Positions 16,891-25,133 of a stretch of 64,000 bases of DNA are shown here, piece after piece; position 1 is the stretch's first letter, and the number at the start of each line of letters is the position of its first letter. The stretch is from Streptomyces sp. TRM70350. Lineage in GTDB: Bacteria > Actinomycetota > Actinomycetes > Streptomycetales > Streptomycetaceae. Under the pieces are notes generated by a model, which was not told the origin of the DNA, ran no database searches, and saw only the letters and a list, made by a program, of their open reading frames with translations. Location: positions 62,001-126,000 of the forward strand of contig NZ_JAHUXH010000009.1 in NCBI RefSeq assembly GCF_019219825.1. Direction: 5' to 3'. The position numbers and the translations under genes were made by a program.

Positions 16891-18105
16891 ATGACCGAGT
16901 CCGTGACCGAGTCGACGACCCAGCCCAGGCCCCACCCCACACCCCATGCCCTGACCACCCTCTCCCTGGCGACCGAGCCCTCGGCCACCCAGTCCCCGGC
17001 ACAGCCCGAGCGGCGTGCGGCCGGGGCGTCCGAAAGGCGGAGTTCCATCGCGACCCAGACGGACAGCGGGCCGGGGCCGCTCGACGGCCCCGAGGCGGCC
17101 GTGATCCTGGAGCGGGCACGGGCGATGGTGGACCCCGGGCTCCGCTCGGCGGTCGACTCGCTGCCCGGTTCGATGCGCCGGATCGCGCGCTACCACTTCG
17201 GCTGGGAGCACGCCGACGGCACCTCGGCGACCGGCAACGGGGGCAAGGCGATCCGGCCGGCGCTCGTCCTCGCCGCGGCCGCCGCGCTCGGCGGCCCCCG
17301 GGCGCAGGCGAGTGCCGTACGGGCGGCCGCCGCGGTGGAGCTGGTGCACAACTTCACACTGCTGCACGACGACGTGATGGACCGGGACACCACCCGCCGG
17401 CACCGGCCCACCGCGTGGACGGTGTTCGGCGACACCGACGCGATCCTCGCCGGGGACGCCCTCCAGGCGCTCGCCCTGCGGCTGCTCGCGGAGGACCCGC
17501 ACCCGGCGTCCGCGGCCGCCGCCGCCCGGCTCGCGGCCTGTGTCGTCGAACTGTGCGAGGGCCAGCAGGTCGACACGGCGATGGAGCGCCGCGGCCCCTT
17601 GGAGGTCACCCTCGCCGAGGTGCTCGCCATGGCCGAGGCCAAGACCGGGGCGCTGCTCGGGTGCGCGTGCGCCCTCGGGGCGCTGTATGCCGGGGCGGCC
17701 GCGGCCGATGTCGAGGCGCTGGACGCGTTCGGCCGGGAGGCCGGGCTCGCCTTCCAGCTCATCGACGACGTCATCGGCATATGGGGCGACCCCACCCGCA
17801 CCGGCAAGCCGGCCGGAGCCGACCTGGCGGCCCGCAAGAAGTCCCTGCCGGTGGTCGCCGCCCTGGCCTCCGGGACACCGGCCGCCGTCGAACTCGCCGA
17901 GCTGTACCAGGTGCCGTACGACGGCGGTGACCTGGAGCCCACGGTGCAGGCCGTGGAGCGGGCCGGCGGACGGGGCTGGGCGCAGGCCCAGGCGTCCGAG
18001 CGGATGGCGCGGGCGATGCAGGAGCTGTCCCGCGCGATTCCCGACCCGGAGGCGGCGGGCGGGCTGCTCGCGCTCGCCGAGTTCGTGACGCGCCGCAGCA
18101 CCTGA
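16891..18105 (+). CDS. Polyprenyl diphosphate synthase, probable encapsulin cargo
   Basis: 404 aa from ATG 16891. Residues 1-65 are Ser/Thr/Pro/Gln-rich and probably disordered; the catalytic domain follows. The first Asp-rich motif HDDVMD (159-164) is intact. The second reads DDVIGIWGD (292-300), so the usual DDxxD has Gly at the third Asp position. NGGKAIRPALVLAAAAAL matches the G(G)KxxRP diphosphate-binding segment. It condenses isopentenyl diphosphate with an allylic diphosphate; product length is unknown. It lies 118 bp after the encapsulin gene. Disordered N-termini carry loading signals in family 2B cargo, so residues 1-65 are the likely targeting region. Confidence 0.9.
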   Translation: MTESVTESTTQPRPHPTPHALTTLSLATEPSATQSPAQPERRAAGASERRSSIATQTDSGPGPLDGPEAAVILERARAMVDPGLRSAVDSLPGSMRRIARYHFGWEHADGTSATGNGGKAIRPALVLAAAAALGGPRAQASAVRAAAAVELVHNFTLLHDDVMDRDTTRRHRPTAWTVFGDTDAILAGDALQALALRLLAEDPHPASAAAAARLAACVVELCEGQQVDTAMERRGPLEVTLAEVLAMAEAKTGALLGCACALGALYAGAAAADVEALDAFGREAGLAFQLIDDVIGIWGDPTRTGKPAGADLAARKKSLPVVAALASGTPAAVELAELYQVPYDGGDLEPTVQAVERAGGRGWAQAQASERMARAMQELSRAIPDPEAAGGLLALAEFVTRRST

Positions 18106-18190
18106 GCGCGGGCGCGCGCCGCGAGGAGACCCCGGGACCGGCGGGGCGTACGGTTCCTGACCCCGTACGCCCTCGGCCGGTTCCGGCTCC

Positions 18191-18229
18191 GGCGGGTCCC
18201 GCACATCCCCACGGTGTGCGGGACCCGCC
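18191..18229. terminator. Bidirectional terminator between polyprenyl synthase and TetR gene
   Basis: GGCGGGTCCCGCACA (18191-18205) pairs with TGTGCGGGACCCGCC (18215-18229): a perfect 15-bp stem with a 9-nt loop, between convergent genes. Confidence 0.9.
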
Positions 18230-18256
18230 GTTACGCGCTGACGCCGCCCGCCGCGC

Positions 18257-18847
18257 TCATGCCTCCGGCAGTACGGTGGCCACGATCCGCTCCACGAGCC
18301 CCTCCGGCACATCCACCCCGGGCAGCACGCCGTCCAGGACGTCCGGCAGCGTCAGGTGCTCAAGGATCAGCCCGAGCATCGCGAGGTAGAGCACGGTGAC
18401 GGTCTCGTCGCCGCCGGGCAGTCCGGCGGTGCGGTGGAACTCGATGCCTTCCTCCAGATCGGCGCGCACCGACCGTGTGTAGGAGGCGCGCAGTTCGGGG
18501 CGGCGCGTGGCCTCCAGGCGCAGCTCCAGCAGGGCCAAATATCCCGTGCGGTCGCGGGTCGCGCGCCCCATCAGGTCGTGCATGAAGGCTGTGACCAGCG
18601 AGCGGTCCTTCGGCCGGGTCATCAGTCCGGCGATCACCGCGGGGTCCGGTGCGAGCCGAGCGTGCACACGGGCGTCGATCTGACGGAGCAGGTCGTCGCG
18701 CCCGCTGAAGTAGTTGGAGGCGGTACCCACCGGCACCCCGGCCGCCGCGTCCACCGCGCGGAAGGTCAGCCCCCGCGCTCCCTCACGGGCGAGCACCTCG
18801 ACCCCGGCGTCGACGAGCGCGGCCCGGCGCTCAGGGTTGCTGGCCAT
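18257..18847 (-). CDS. TetR-family transcriptional regulator
   Basis: 196 aa. The N-terminal HTH (residues 9-50, GARGLTFRAVDAAAGVPVGTASNYFSGRDDLLRQI) is canonical for TetR. The C-terminal ligand-binding domain is alpha-helical. The gene is divergent from the RibD-like reductase at 18966. The intergenic region has the inverted repeat ACAACT-GG-AGTTGT, a good candidate operator for both. The inducer is unknown. Confidence 0.92.
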   Translation of the reverse strand: MASNPERRAALVDAGVEVLAREGARGLTFRAVDAAAGVPVGTASNYFSGRDDLLRQIDARVHARLAPDPAVIAGLMTRPKDRSLVTAFMHDLMGRATRDRTGYLALLELRLEATRRPELRASYTRSVRADLEEGIEFHRTAGLPGGDETVTVLYLAMLGLILEHLTLPDVLDGVLPGVDVPEGLVERIVATVLPEA

Positions 18848-18914
18848 GCGGAATCCCCTCTCCCACTTTCCCGGTCCCGGAAATTTGTCTTGCGACCACT
18901 ACAGTCGAAGTACT

Positions 18915-18928
18915 ACAACTGGAGTTGT
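18915..18928. promoter_or_regulatory. Candidate TetR operator
   Basis: ACAACT (18915-18920), spacer GG, AGTTGT (18923-18928): perfect 6-bp arms between the divergent TetR and reductase genes, with a further C/G pair one step out. Confidence 0.55.
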
Positions 18929-18965
18929 TGCAGCGGCGGCCAACAGCCTACGAAAAGAGACCGAC

Positions 18966-19550
18966 TTGCGAAAGCTCACCTACTTCATCGCCTGTTCCAT
19001 CGACGGCTTCATCGGGGACCCGGACGGCGACGCGTCGGCCATGCTCCGCTTCATGGACGCGGAGTTCTTCGAGTTCCTCAAGGCGGAGCACCCGGAGACC
19101 ATGCCCACCCACGGCAGGCGCCCGCTCGGCATCGAGGACCTGCCGAACAAGCGGTTCGACACGATCATCCAGGGCCGCGCCAGCTACGACCTGGCGCTGA
19201 AGGACGGCGTTACCAGCCCGTACGCCCATATGCGCCAGTACGTCGCGTCGCGCACCCTGAGGGAGTCGCCCGACCCCGAGGTCGAGATCATCGCCGAGGA
19301 TCTGGTCGGCAGGGTCCGTGAGCTGAAGGCCGAGGACAGCGCGTTCGACGTGTACCTCTGCGGCGGGTCCCGGCTCGCGGGCGAGCTGATCGACGAGATC
19401 GACGAACTCGTCATCAAGTCGTACCCGATCGTGCTGGGCAGCGGCATGCCGATGTTCCGCTCCGGCTTCGCGGTCGGCGAGTTCACCCTGGAGTCGGTGC
19501 GCACGTTCGGCAACGGTGCCGTCGTGAGGACGTACAGCAGGAAGCGCTGA
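18966..19550 (+). CDS. RibD C-terminal / dihydrofolate-reductase-fold reductase
   Basis: 194 aa from TTG 18966; an AAAAGAGA segment is the only candidate ribosome site. The fold markers are KLTYFIACSIDGFIGDPDGD at the N-terminus and FDVYLCGGSRLAGELIDEIDELVIKSYPIVLGSGMPMF near the C-terminus, which hold the NADPH- and substrate-binding segments of YyaP/RibD_C proteins. Members are small NADPH-dependent reductases of unknown substrate, often under TetR control, as the divergent regulator suggests here. Confidence 0.85.
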   Translation: MRKLTYFIACSIDGFIGDPDGDASAMLRFMDAEFFEFLKAEHPETMPTHGRRPLGIEDLPNKRFDTIIQGRASYDLALKDGVTSPYAHMRQYVASRTLRESPDPEVEIIAEDLVGRVRELKAEDSAFDVYLCGGSRLAGELIDEIDELVIKSYPIVLGSGMPMFRSGFAVGEFTLESVRTFGNGAVVRTYSRKR

Positions 19551-19577
19551 GCCGTCGTCCGCCCTACGCTTGGGGGC

Positions 19578-19805
19578 ATGGACAGCGCAGAACATGTCTG
19601 TCCCGCATGCGGACAGCCCGTCGATACGGTCGTCCGGCGCCACAAGACGCTGGGCGCGTGGGTCCCGGTATGGGTGGCAGGACCGTGCCGGAATCCCCAG
19701 TGCGAGGCGTACGCCGCGGAAGGTGCCGAGTCCGAGCAGCGGCGGCCGGCGACGCCCGCCACCACGAAGCAGACCGAAACCGGAACCGTGGCGAAGAAGT
19801 CCTGA
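19578..19805 (+). CDS. Small zinc-ribbon protein, conserved hypothetical
   Basis: 75 aa. Two Cys pairs, CPAC (C8, C11) and CRNPQC (C37, C42), frame a short beta region and suggest a single structural zinc site. The C-terminal 25 residues are Thr/Lys-rich and probably disordered. No catalytic residues are visible. It lies 27 bp after the reductase gene, and its stop is about 20 nt before the predicted ECF promoter of the DGPF gene. Function is unknown. Confidence 0.6.
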   Translation: MDSAEHVCPACGQPVDTVVRRHKTLGAWVPVWVAGPCRNPQCEAYAAEGAESEQRRPATPATTKQTETGTVAKKS

Positions 19806-19824
19806 GAAAAACCTCCCACCGCGT

Positions 19825-19851
19825 GTCGAGAATCCCCGGTCGGCTCCGACG
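19825..19851 (+). promoter_or_regulatory. Predicted ECF42 sigma-dependent promoter
   Basis: TGTCGA (19825-19830), a 17-nt spacer, then CGAC (19848-19851), about 50 nt before the DGPF gene start. This is the bipartite pattern reported for ECF42 target promoters, and an ECF42 gene lies directly downstream. Confidence 0.6.
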
Positions 19852-19902
19852 TCCCCTGTGAGAGCCGCCCACGCCGGGCGGCCCCAACACAAGGAGACGA
19901 CG

Positions 19903-20319
19903 ATGAAGTACCTGGTCATGGTGCAGGGCACGCAGGCGGACTACGAGGCGATGCGGGGCAACGCGTCCGAGCACTCGCCGGCCTGGAGCGAGCAGGACCT
20001 GCAGGCCATGTACGCGTACATGAACGCGATCAACGACGACCTCGCCGAGAGCGGTGAGCTCGTCGACGGGCAGGGGCTGGCCGAGCCCGCCAGGACCCGG
20101 CTGGTCAGCCTGGACGCGGACGGCAAGCCGGTGATCACCGACGGCCCGTACGGCGAGACCAAGGAACTGCTGGCCGGCTACTGGGTGCTGGACTGCGCGA
20201 GCCTGGAGTGGGTCACGGAGATCGCCGAGCGGGTGGCCCGCTGTCCGTAGCCCGCGGGCGCCCCGGAGTACCCGGTGGTGATCCGGCCCATCATGGAGGG
20301 CGCCGGCGACATCTGCTGA
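19903..20319 (+). pseudogene. DGPF/YciI-family protein gene interrupted by in-frame TAG
   Basis: From ATG 19903 the frame encodes 115 aa and stops at TAG 20248-20250. The same frame then continues PAGAPEYPVVIRPIMEGAGDIC to TGA 20317-20319, which looks like the normal YciI C-terminus; readthrough would give 138 aa, the usual length. The family motif appears as DGPYGETKELLAGYW. DGPF proteins are small alpha/beta-barrel proteins genetically linked to ECF42 sigma factors. A Shine-Dalgarno AAGGAG lies upstream. The TAG may be a real nonsense mutation, a tolerated short form, or a base-call error. The sigma factor start is 9 bp after the readthrough stop. Confidence 0.75.
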
Positions 20320-20327
20320 ACGCACCG

Positions 20328-21554
<1,227 letters not shown>

Positions 21555-21593
21555 CGTGGCCCAAGTGCCATGATCGCGGGGAGGGTTGGCGTG

Positions 21594-21847
21594 ATGACGG
21601 AGGCCGGGGGCAGGCGCCGTGGGGTGTGGCGGTGGGCCGTGCTGGTGTGGGCCGTGACCGTGGCCGTGGGGGTGTGCTGACGCTGTGGCTGCAGGAGTCG
21701 GCCGAGCCGCCGGGGCCGTACCGCTGGGAGGAGTCGAGCCCGACGCCGATGCTTCACCAGGACCGGGACACCGCATGCCCCCCGCCGACGCCCCTGCCCA
21801 CCGAAGACGGCATCTTCGCCTACGCCTGCATCGTCACGAACGACTAG
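21594..21847 (+). pseudogene. Small membrane-anchored protein gene with a frameshift
   Basis: ATG 21594 has a good ribosome site (GGGAGGG) and begins MTEAGGRRRGVWRWAVLVWAVTVAVG, a clear membrane segment. The frame stops at TGA 21678 right after a G5 run at 21668-21672. One extra G in the run would join it to the frame that continues LTLWLQESAEPPGPYRWEESS and ends CIVTND at 21847. The joined product would be about 84 aa: one membrane helix and a short extracytoplasmic Pro-rich tail with two Cys. Either the gene is broken or the homopolymer was miscounted. Function is unknown. Confidence 0.6.
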
Positions 21848-22568
21848 GCAGCCCGCCCGTCTCCGGGTCCCGGCCGGTCAGGCAGTACGTGCCGCCCGCC
21901 GGGTCGCGCATCACCGTCCAGTGGCCGCCGACGGCGACGAACGTGGCCCCGAGCCGCTCGTGTGCGGCGCGGGTCGCCGCGATGTCCGCGCAGGCGAGGT
22001 CGAGATGGGCGGAGAGGGGCTGTTCGGCGCCGAGGCGCTGGAGCAGCACCCGCACCGGGAGCCCGGCGGGCGGCCTGACCACATGGAACTCCGGAAGAGA
22101 GCCCGGCACGGACGCCCAGCCGACGAGCACCTCACTCCAGAACGCGACCTCGGCGTCGTACGACGAAGGCGGGACGTCGACGCACACCTGATCGAGCCTG
22201 CTGCCCCGCACGACGGGCGGCCGCACCGACTCCCCGTGCCACGGCACGGCACAGAACAGCTGGCCCGCGGGCGAGCGCAGTACGGCCCACCCCTCGTGCT
22301 CGGCGACCACCTCGGCCCCCGCCCGCATCGCCGACGCGGTGAACTCACCGACGTCGTCGACGGCGAAGTCGAGATGCGCGCCGCCGGGGCCGGAGTCGAC
22401 GCCCTGGACCTTCACGCACGGGTCCGTCCCCGCGCCCGGGACCAGGGTGATGAACTCCCCCCGGCGCGCGGAGAGCCGGGTGTCCGTGACGGCGGTCCAG
22501 AACTCCTCGGCGGTCGGCAGGAGTTCGGCGGGGCGGTCGATGAAGGCGTACGTCCAGTGGATCGTCAT
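21834..22568 (-). CDS. VOC-superfamily (glyoxalase/bleomycin resistance-like) protein
   Basis: 244 aa from ATG 22568. Two VOC modules are present, about residues 1-115 (MTIHWTYAFIDRP, GGAHLDFAVDDVGEF, LRSPAGQLFCAVPW) and 120-244 (LDQVCVDVP, AHLDLACADIAATRAAHERLGATF, MRDPAGGTYCLTGR). The His and Glu metal positions are only partly kept, so the enzyme class is undetermined. Its 3' end overlaps the end of the frameshifted small gene by 14 nt on the opposite strand. Confidence 0.85.
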   Translation of the reverse strand: MTIHWTYAFIDRPAELLPTAEEFWTAVTDTRLSARRGEFITLVPGAGTDPCVKVQGVDSGPGGAHLDFAVDDVGEFTASAMRAGAEVVAEHEGWAVLRSPAGQLFCAVPWHGESVRPPVVRGSRLDQVCVDVPPSSYDAEVAFWSEVLVGWASVPGSLPEFHVVRPPAGLPVRVLLQRLGAEQPLSAHLDLACADIAATRAAHERLGATFVAVGGHWTVMRDPAGGTYCLTGRDPETGGLPSRS

Positions 22569-22616
22569 GGCGGTGATCGTAGGCGGCGAGCCGGAGCCGC
22601 AAGGAGCGCGAACGCC

Positions 22617-22652
22617 GAAGGGACCCGGCCGGCAGTCCGGCCGGGCCCCTTC
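22617..22652 (-). terminator. sodN terminator hairpin
   Basis: GAAGGGACCCGGCCGG (22617-22632) and CCGGCCGGGCCCCTTC (22637-22652) pair with one mismatch and a CAGT loop, about 50-90 nt past the sodN stop. In S. coelicolor the sodN 3' UTR ending at such a hairpin yields a regulatory sRNA. Confidence 0.8.
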
Positions 22653-22703
22653 ACCTGCCCCTGACGGGCGGTGGTGCACCAACCGCCGGTCATGTGCGAG
22701 GCA

Positions 22704-23099
22704 TCAGGCCTTCTTGGTCTCCCAGAAGATCTTGTCGATCTGGGCGATGTAGTCCAGAGCCTTCTGACCGGTGGCCGGGTCGGTGGACGCCTTGGCGGCC
22801 GAGAGGGCCTTGAGGGTGTCGTTGACCAGCTGGTGCAGCTCCGGGTACTTCTCGAAGTGCGGGGGCTTGAAGTAGTCGCTCCAGAGCACCGAGACGTGGT
22901 GCTTGGCCAGCTCGGCGCGCTGCTCCTTGATGGTGGTGGCACGAGCCTGGAAGTGCGGGTCGTCGTTGCCGGCCATCTTCTCCTGGATGGCCTTCACCGA
23001 CTCCGCCTCGATGCGGGCCTGGGCCGGGTCGTACACACCGCAGGGCAGGTCGCAGTGCGCGCTGACCTTGACCTTGGGGGCAAACAGGCGGGAAAGCAT
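22704..23099 (-). CDS. sodN: Nickel superoxide dismutase SodN
   Basis: 131 aa. A 14-residue leader (MLSRLFAPKVKVSA) precedes the mature N-terminus HCDLPCGVYDPAQA, in which His1, Cys2 and Cys6 form the nickel hook. The rest is the four-helix bundle of the hexameric enzyme. It removes superoxide in the cytoplasm. Removal of the leader requires SodX, encoded by the divergent neighbour. In S. coelicolor sodN is expressed when nickel is sufficient, through Nur. Confidence 0.98.
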   Translation of the reverse strand: MLSRLFAPKVKVSAHCDLPCGVYDPAQARIEAESVKAIQEKMAGNDDPHFQARATTIKEQRAELAKHHVSVLWSDYFKPPHFEKYPELHQLVNDTLKALSAAKASTDPATGQKALDYIAQIDKIFWETKKA

Positions 23100-23126
23100 G
23101 AAGCATTCCTTCCTCGTGATCGTCTT

Positions 23127-23151
23127 CTCAGGGGGGACATTACTCCCTGAG
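23127..23151. promoter_or_regulatory. Inverted repeat between sodN and sodX
   Basis: CTCAGGG (23127-23133) and CCCTGAG (23145-23151) are perfect 7-bp arms with an 11-nt spacer, just upstream of the sodN start. It could be an operator or an mRNA hairpin in the sodN leader. I cannot assign a binding protein. Confidence 0.35.
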
Positions 23152-23244
23152 CGACTGGATTTCGCGAGTGCCCCCATGGGCTTAGGACAAAAGTCCCGGG
23201 TGAGACTGAGACTGGTGGAGGATCGAACCGGGGAGGTGCCGGGG

Positions 23245-23679
23245 ATGCCGGAGCTGTCGCAGGAGACCGAGCGCGAAAGGGGCGTCCCGCCCTTCGGACT
23301 GGCCGAGGTGACCGGGCCGTCCATGGTGCCGACGCTGTACCACGGGGACCGGCTCCTGGTGCGCTACGGCGCCCGGATCAGGGCGGGGGACGTCGTCGTT
23401 TTGCGTCACCCCTTCCAGCAGGACCTGCTCGTCGTCAAGCGGGTGGCCGAGCGCCGTGAGGGCGGCTGGTGGGTGCTCGGCGACAACGCGTACGCCGGCG
23501 GGGACAGCACCGACTACGGGGTCGTGCCCGACGAGCTGATCCTGGGCCGGGTCCGGTTCCGCTACCGGCCGCGTCGGCCCGATCAGCGCTCGCCGCTGGC
23601 GCTGGTGCGCTGGGCACTGTCGGCGGCCAGGCCCGTCTTCTCCGACCGGTCGGCCTCCAGGCGTTTGCGGGCCCGGTAG
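23245..23679 (+). CDS. sodX: SodX, nickel-SOD maturation protease (signal peptidase I-like)
   Basis: 144 aa from ATG 23245. It has the S24/S26 Ser-Lys core: TGPSMVPTL with catalytic S26, and LLVVKRVAER with general base K65, followed by VLGDNAYAGGDSTDYG. There is no N-terminal membrane anchor, unlike true signal peptidases, which fits a cytoplasmic protease that trims the SodN leader. It is divergent from sodN. The 3' 97 bp overlap the end of the CGNR gene on the other strand. Confidence 0.95.
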   Translation: MPELSQETERERGVPPFGLAEVTGPSMVPTLYHGDRLLVRYGARIRAGDVVVLRHPFQQDLLVVKRVAERREGGWWVLGDNAYAGGDSTDYGVVPDELILGRVRFRYRPRRPDQRSPLALVRWALSAARPVFSDRSASRRLRAR

Positions 23680-24212
23680 GCGGCCACGTTGGCGCGGGTG
23701 GCGCAGCGGTCGGAGCAGTAGCGCCGGGAGCGGTTGGTGGACGTGTCGAGGTAGGCGTTGCGGCACGGGGCCGCCTCGCACAGGCCCAGGCGGTCCACGC
23801 CGTACTCGGTGAGGTGGAAGGCCAGGCCCATCGCCGCGATGGCCGCGTAGCCCGCGGTCGCGTTGGAGGGGTGGTCCGCGAGGTGCATGTGCCACAGGGG
23901 GCGGCCGTCGTCGTCGCGGAAGTCGTGGCCGGAGATCTGGGGGCTCACCGGGAACTCCAGCAGCAGTGAGTTCAGCAGGTCCACGGCCAGGGTCTCGTCG
24001 CCGCTGTCGGCCGCCTCGAAGACCGCGCGCAGCCGGGCCCGGACCGAGCGGAACCGCGTCACGTCCGCGTCGGTGGCGCGGCGGGCCGCCGACGCGTTGC
24101 CGCCGAACAGCTCCCGGACGGCCTCGACCGAGGTCAGCGCGTCCTTGCCCCGGGCCGGCTCCTCGCTGTTGACGAGTCGTACGGCATAGTCCGAGTAATA
24201 GGCCAGTTCCAC
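23583..24212 (-). CDS. CGNR zinc finger domain protein (ABATE domain), putative regulator
   Basis: 209 aa from GTG 24212. The N-terminal ~140 residues form the ABATE stress-ligand-binding domain (YYSDYAVRLVNSEEPARG, RARLRAVFEAADSGD). The C-terminal CGNR finger has CEAAPCRNAYLDTSTNRSRRYCSDRCATRANVAAYRARKR with four Cys. Such proteins are thought to be DNA- or RNA-binding regulators. The last ~30 codons overlap sodX antisense, so the two genes share a 97-bp tail. Confidence 0.9.
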   Translation of the reverse strand: MELAYYSDYAVRLVNSEEPARGKDALTSVEAVRELFGGNASAARRATDADVTRFRSVRARLRAVFEAADSGDETLAVDLLNSLLLEFPVSPQISGHDFRDDDGRPLWHMHLADHPSNATAGYAAIAAMGLAFHLTEYGVDRLGLCEAAPCRNAYLDTSTNRSRRYCSDRCATRANVAAYRARKRLEADRSEKTGLAADSAQRTSASGER

Positions 24213-24313
24213 TTGTAGTCCTTACGGAGGGGCTCTATGGTCGTGTCTGCGGTCACGTAACAGCTGATCGTGCTTCCAGGGTATTACGCGGGTGAGTCAA
24301 GAGGGGGTTTGCC

Positions 24314-25072
24314 ATGACCACGAGCATCGGCACCGACTGGAACGCCTGGCAGGAGAGCTGGGACCGGCAGCAGGAGTGGTACATGCCGGACCGCGAGGAG
24401 CGCTTCCGGGTCATGCTCGACATGGTCGAGGCCTTCGTCGGCACCGCGCCGCGGGTGCTGGACCTCGCCTGTGGCACCGGCACGATCACCGCCCGCCTGC
24501 TCGCCCGCTTCCCCGACGCCACCAGCACCGGCATCGACCTCGACCCCGCCCTGCTCACCATCGCCCACGGCACCTTCGACGGCGACGAGCGCGTCACCCT
24601 CGTCGAGGCCGACCTGAAGGACCCCGACTGGCCCGCGCGGCTGCCCCACGAGACGTACGACGCCGTCCTGACCGCCACCGCCCTGCACTGGTTCCACGCC
24701 GAACCCCTTCAGGCGCTGTACGGCCGGATCGCCGGGCTCGTCCGGCACGGTGGCGTCTTCATGAACGCCGACCACATGGTCGACGACACCACCCCCCGCA
24801 TCAACGCCGCCGAGCGCACCCTGCGGCACGCGCGCATGGACCGGGCGCAGAAGGACGGCGCCCTGGACTGGGCCGACTGGTGGCAGCTCGCCGCCAAGGA
24901 CCCCGTCCTCGCCGAGCCCACCGCCCGCCGGTTCGAGATCTACGGCGACCACGCGGACGGAGACATGCCGTCGGCGGCGTGGCACGCGCGCGTACTGCGC
25001 GAGCAGGGCTTCGCGGAGGCCCGGCCGGTGTGGTGCTCACCGTCGGACACGCTGTTGCTGGCGTTGAAGTAG
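24314..25072 (+). CDS. SAM-dependent class I methyltransferase
   Basis: 252 aa. Motif I VLDLACGTGTIT (48-59) binds SAM; GIDLDPALL, DAVLTATALHWF and LVRHGGVFMNADHMV are motifs II-IV. The type is Methyltransf_25/11. The substrate is unknown. GGGGGTTTGCC just upstream is a weak ribosome site. It ends at a strong bidirectional terminator shared with the ABC transporter operon. Confidence 0.88.
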   Translation: MTTSIGTDWNAWQESWDRQQEWYMPDREERFRVMLDMVEAFVGTAPRVLDLACGTGTITARLLARFPDATSTGIDLDPALLTIAHGTFDGDERVTLVEADLKDPDWPARLPHETYDAVLTATALHWFHAEPLQALYGRIAGLVRHGGVFMNADHMVDDTTPRINAAERTLRHARMDRAQKDGALDWADWWQLAAKDPVLAEPTARRFEIYGDHADGDMPSAAWHARVLREQGFAEARPVWCSPSDTLLLALK

Positions 25073-25085
25073 ACCCGGGGACGGC

Positions 25086-25122
25086 AGAAGGGGCGGTACG
25101 GGGATCCCGTACCGCCCCTTCT
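25086..25122. terminator. Bidirectional terminator, methyltransferase / ABC operon
   Basis: AGAAGGGGCGGTACGGG (25086-25102) and its exact complement (25106-25122) form a 17-bp stem with a 3-nt loop between convergent transcription units. It is among the strongest hairpins in the window. Confidence 0.92.
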
Positions 25123-25133
25123 TGTCTTGCTGC

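Noticed and set aside
13515..17048. 1,177-codon minus-strand frame across PLP enzyme, amidase and encapsulin genes
   Set aside because: It crosses three genes in a wrong phase or antisense; shadow frame.
21626..21847. 73-codon frame starting at GTG 21626 taken as a complete gene
   Set aside because: The N-terminus reads as Arg/Gly nonsense and lacks the membrane helix found in the other phase; a frameshifted gene from 21594 explains both parts better.
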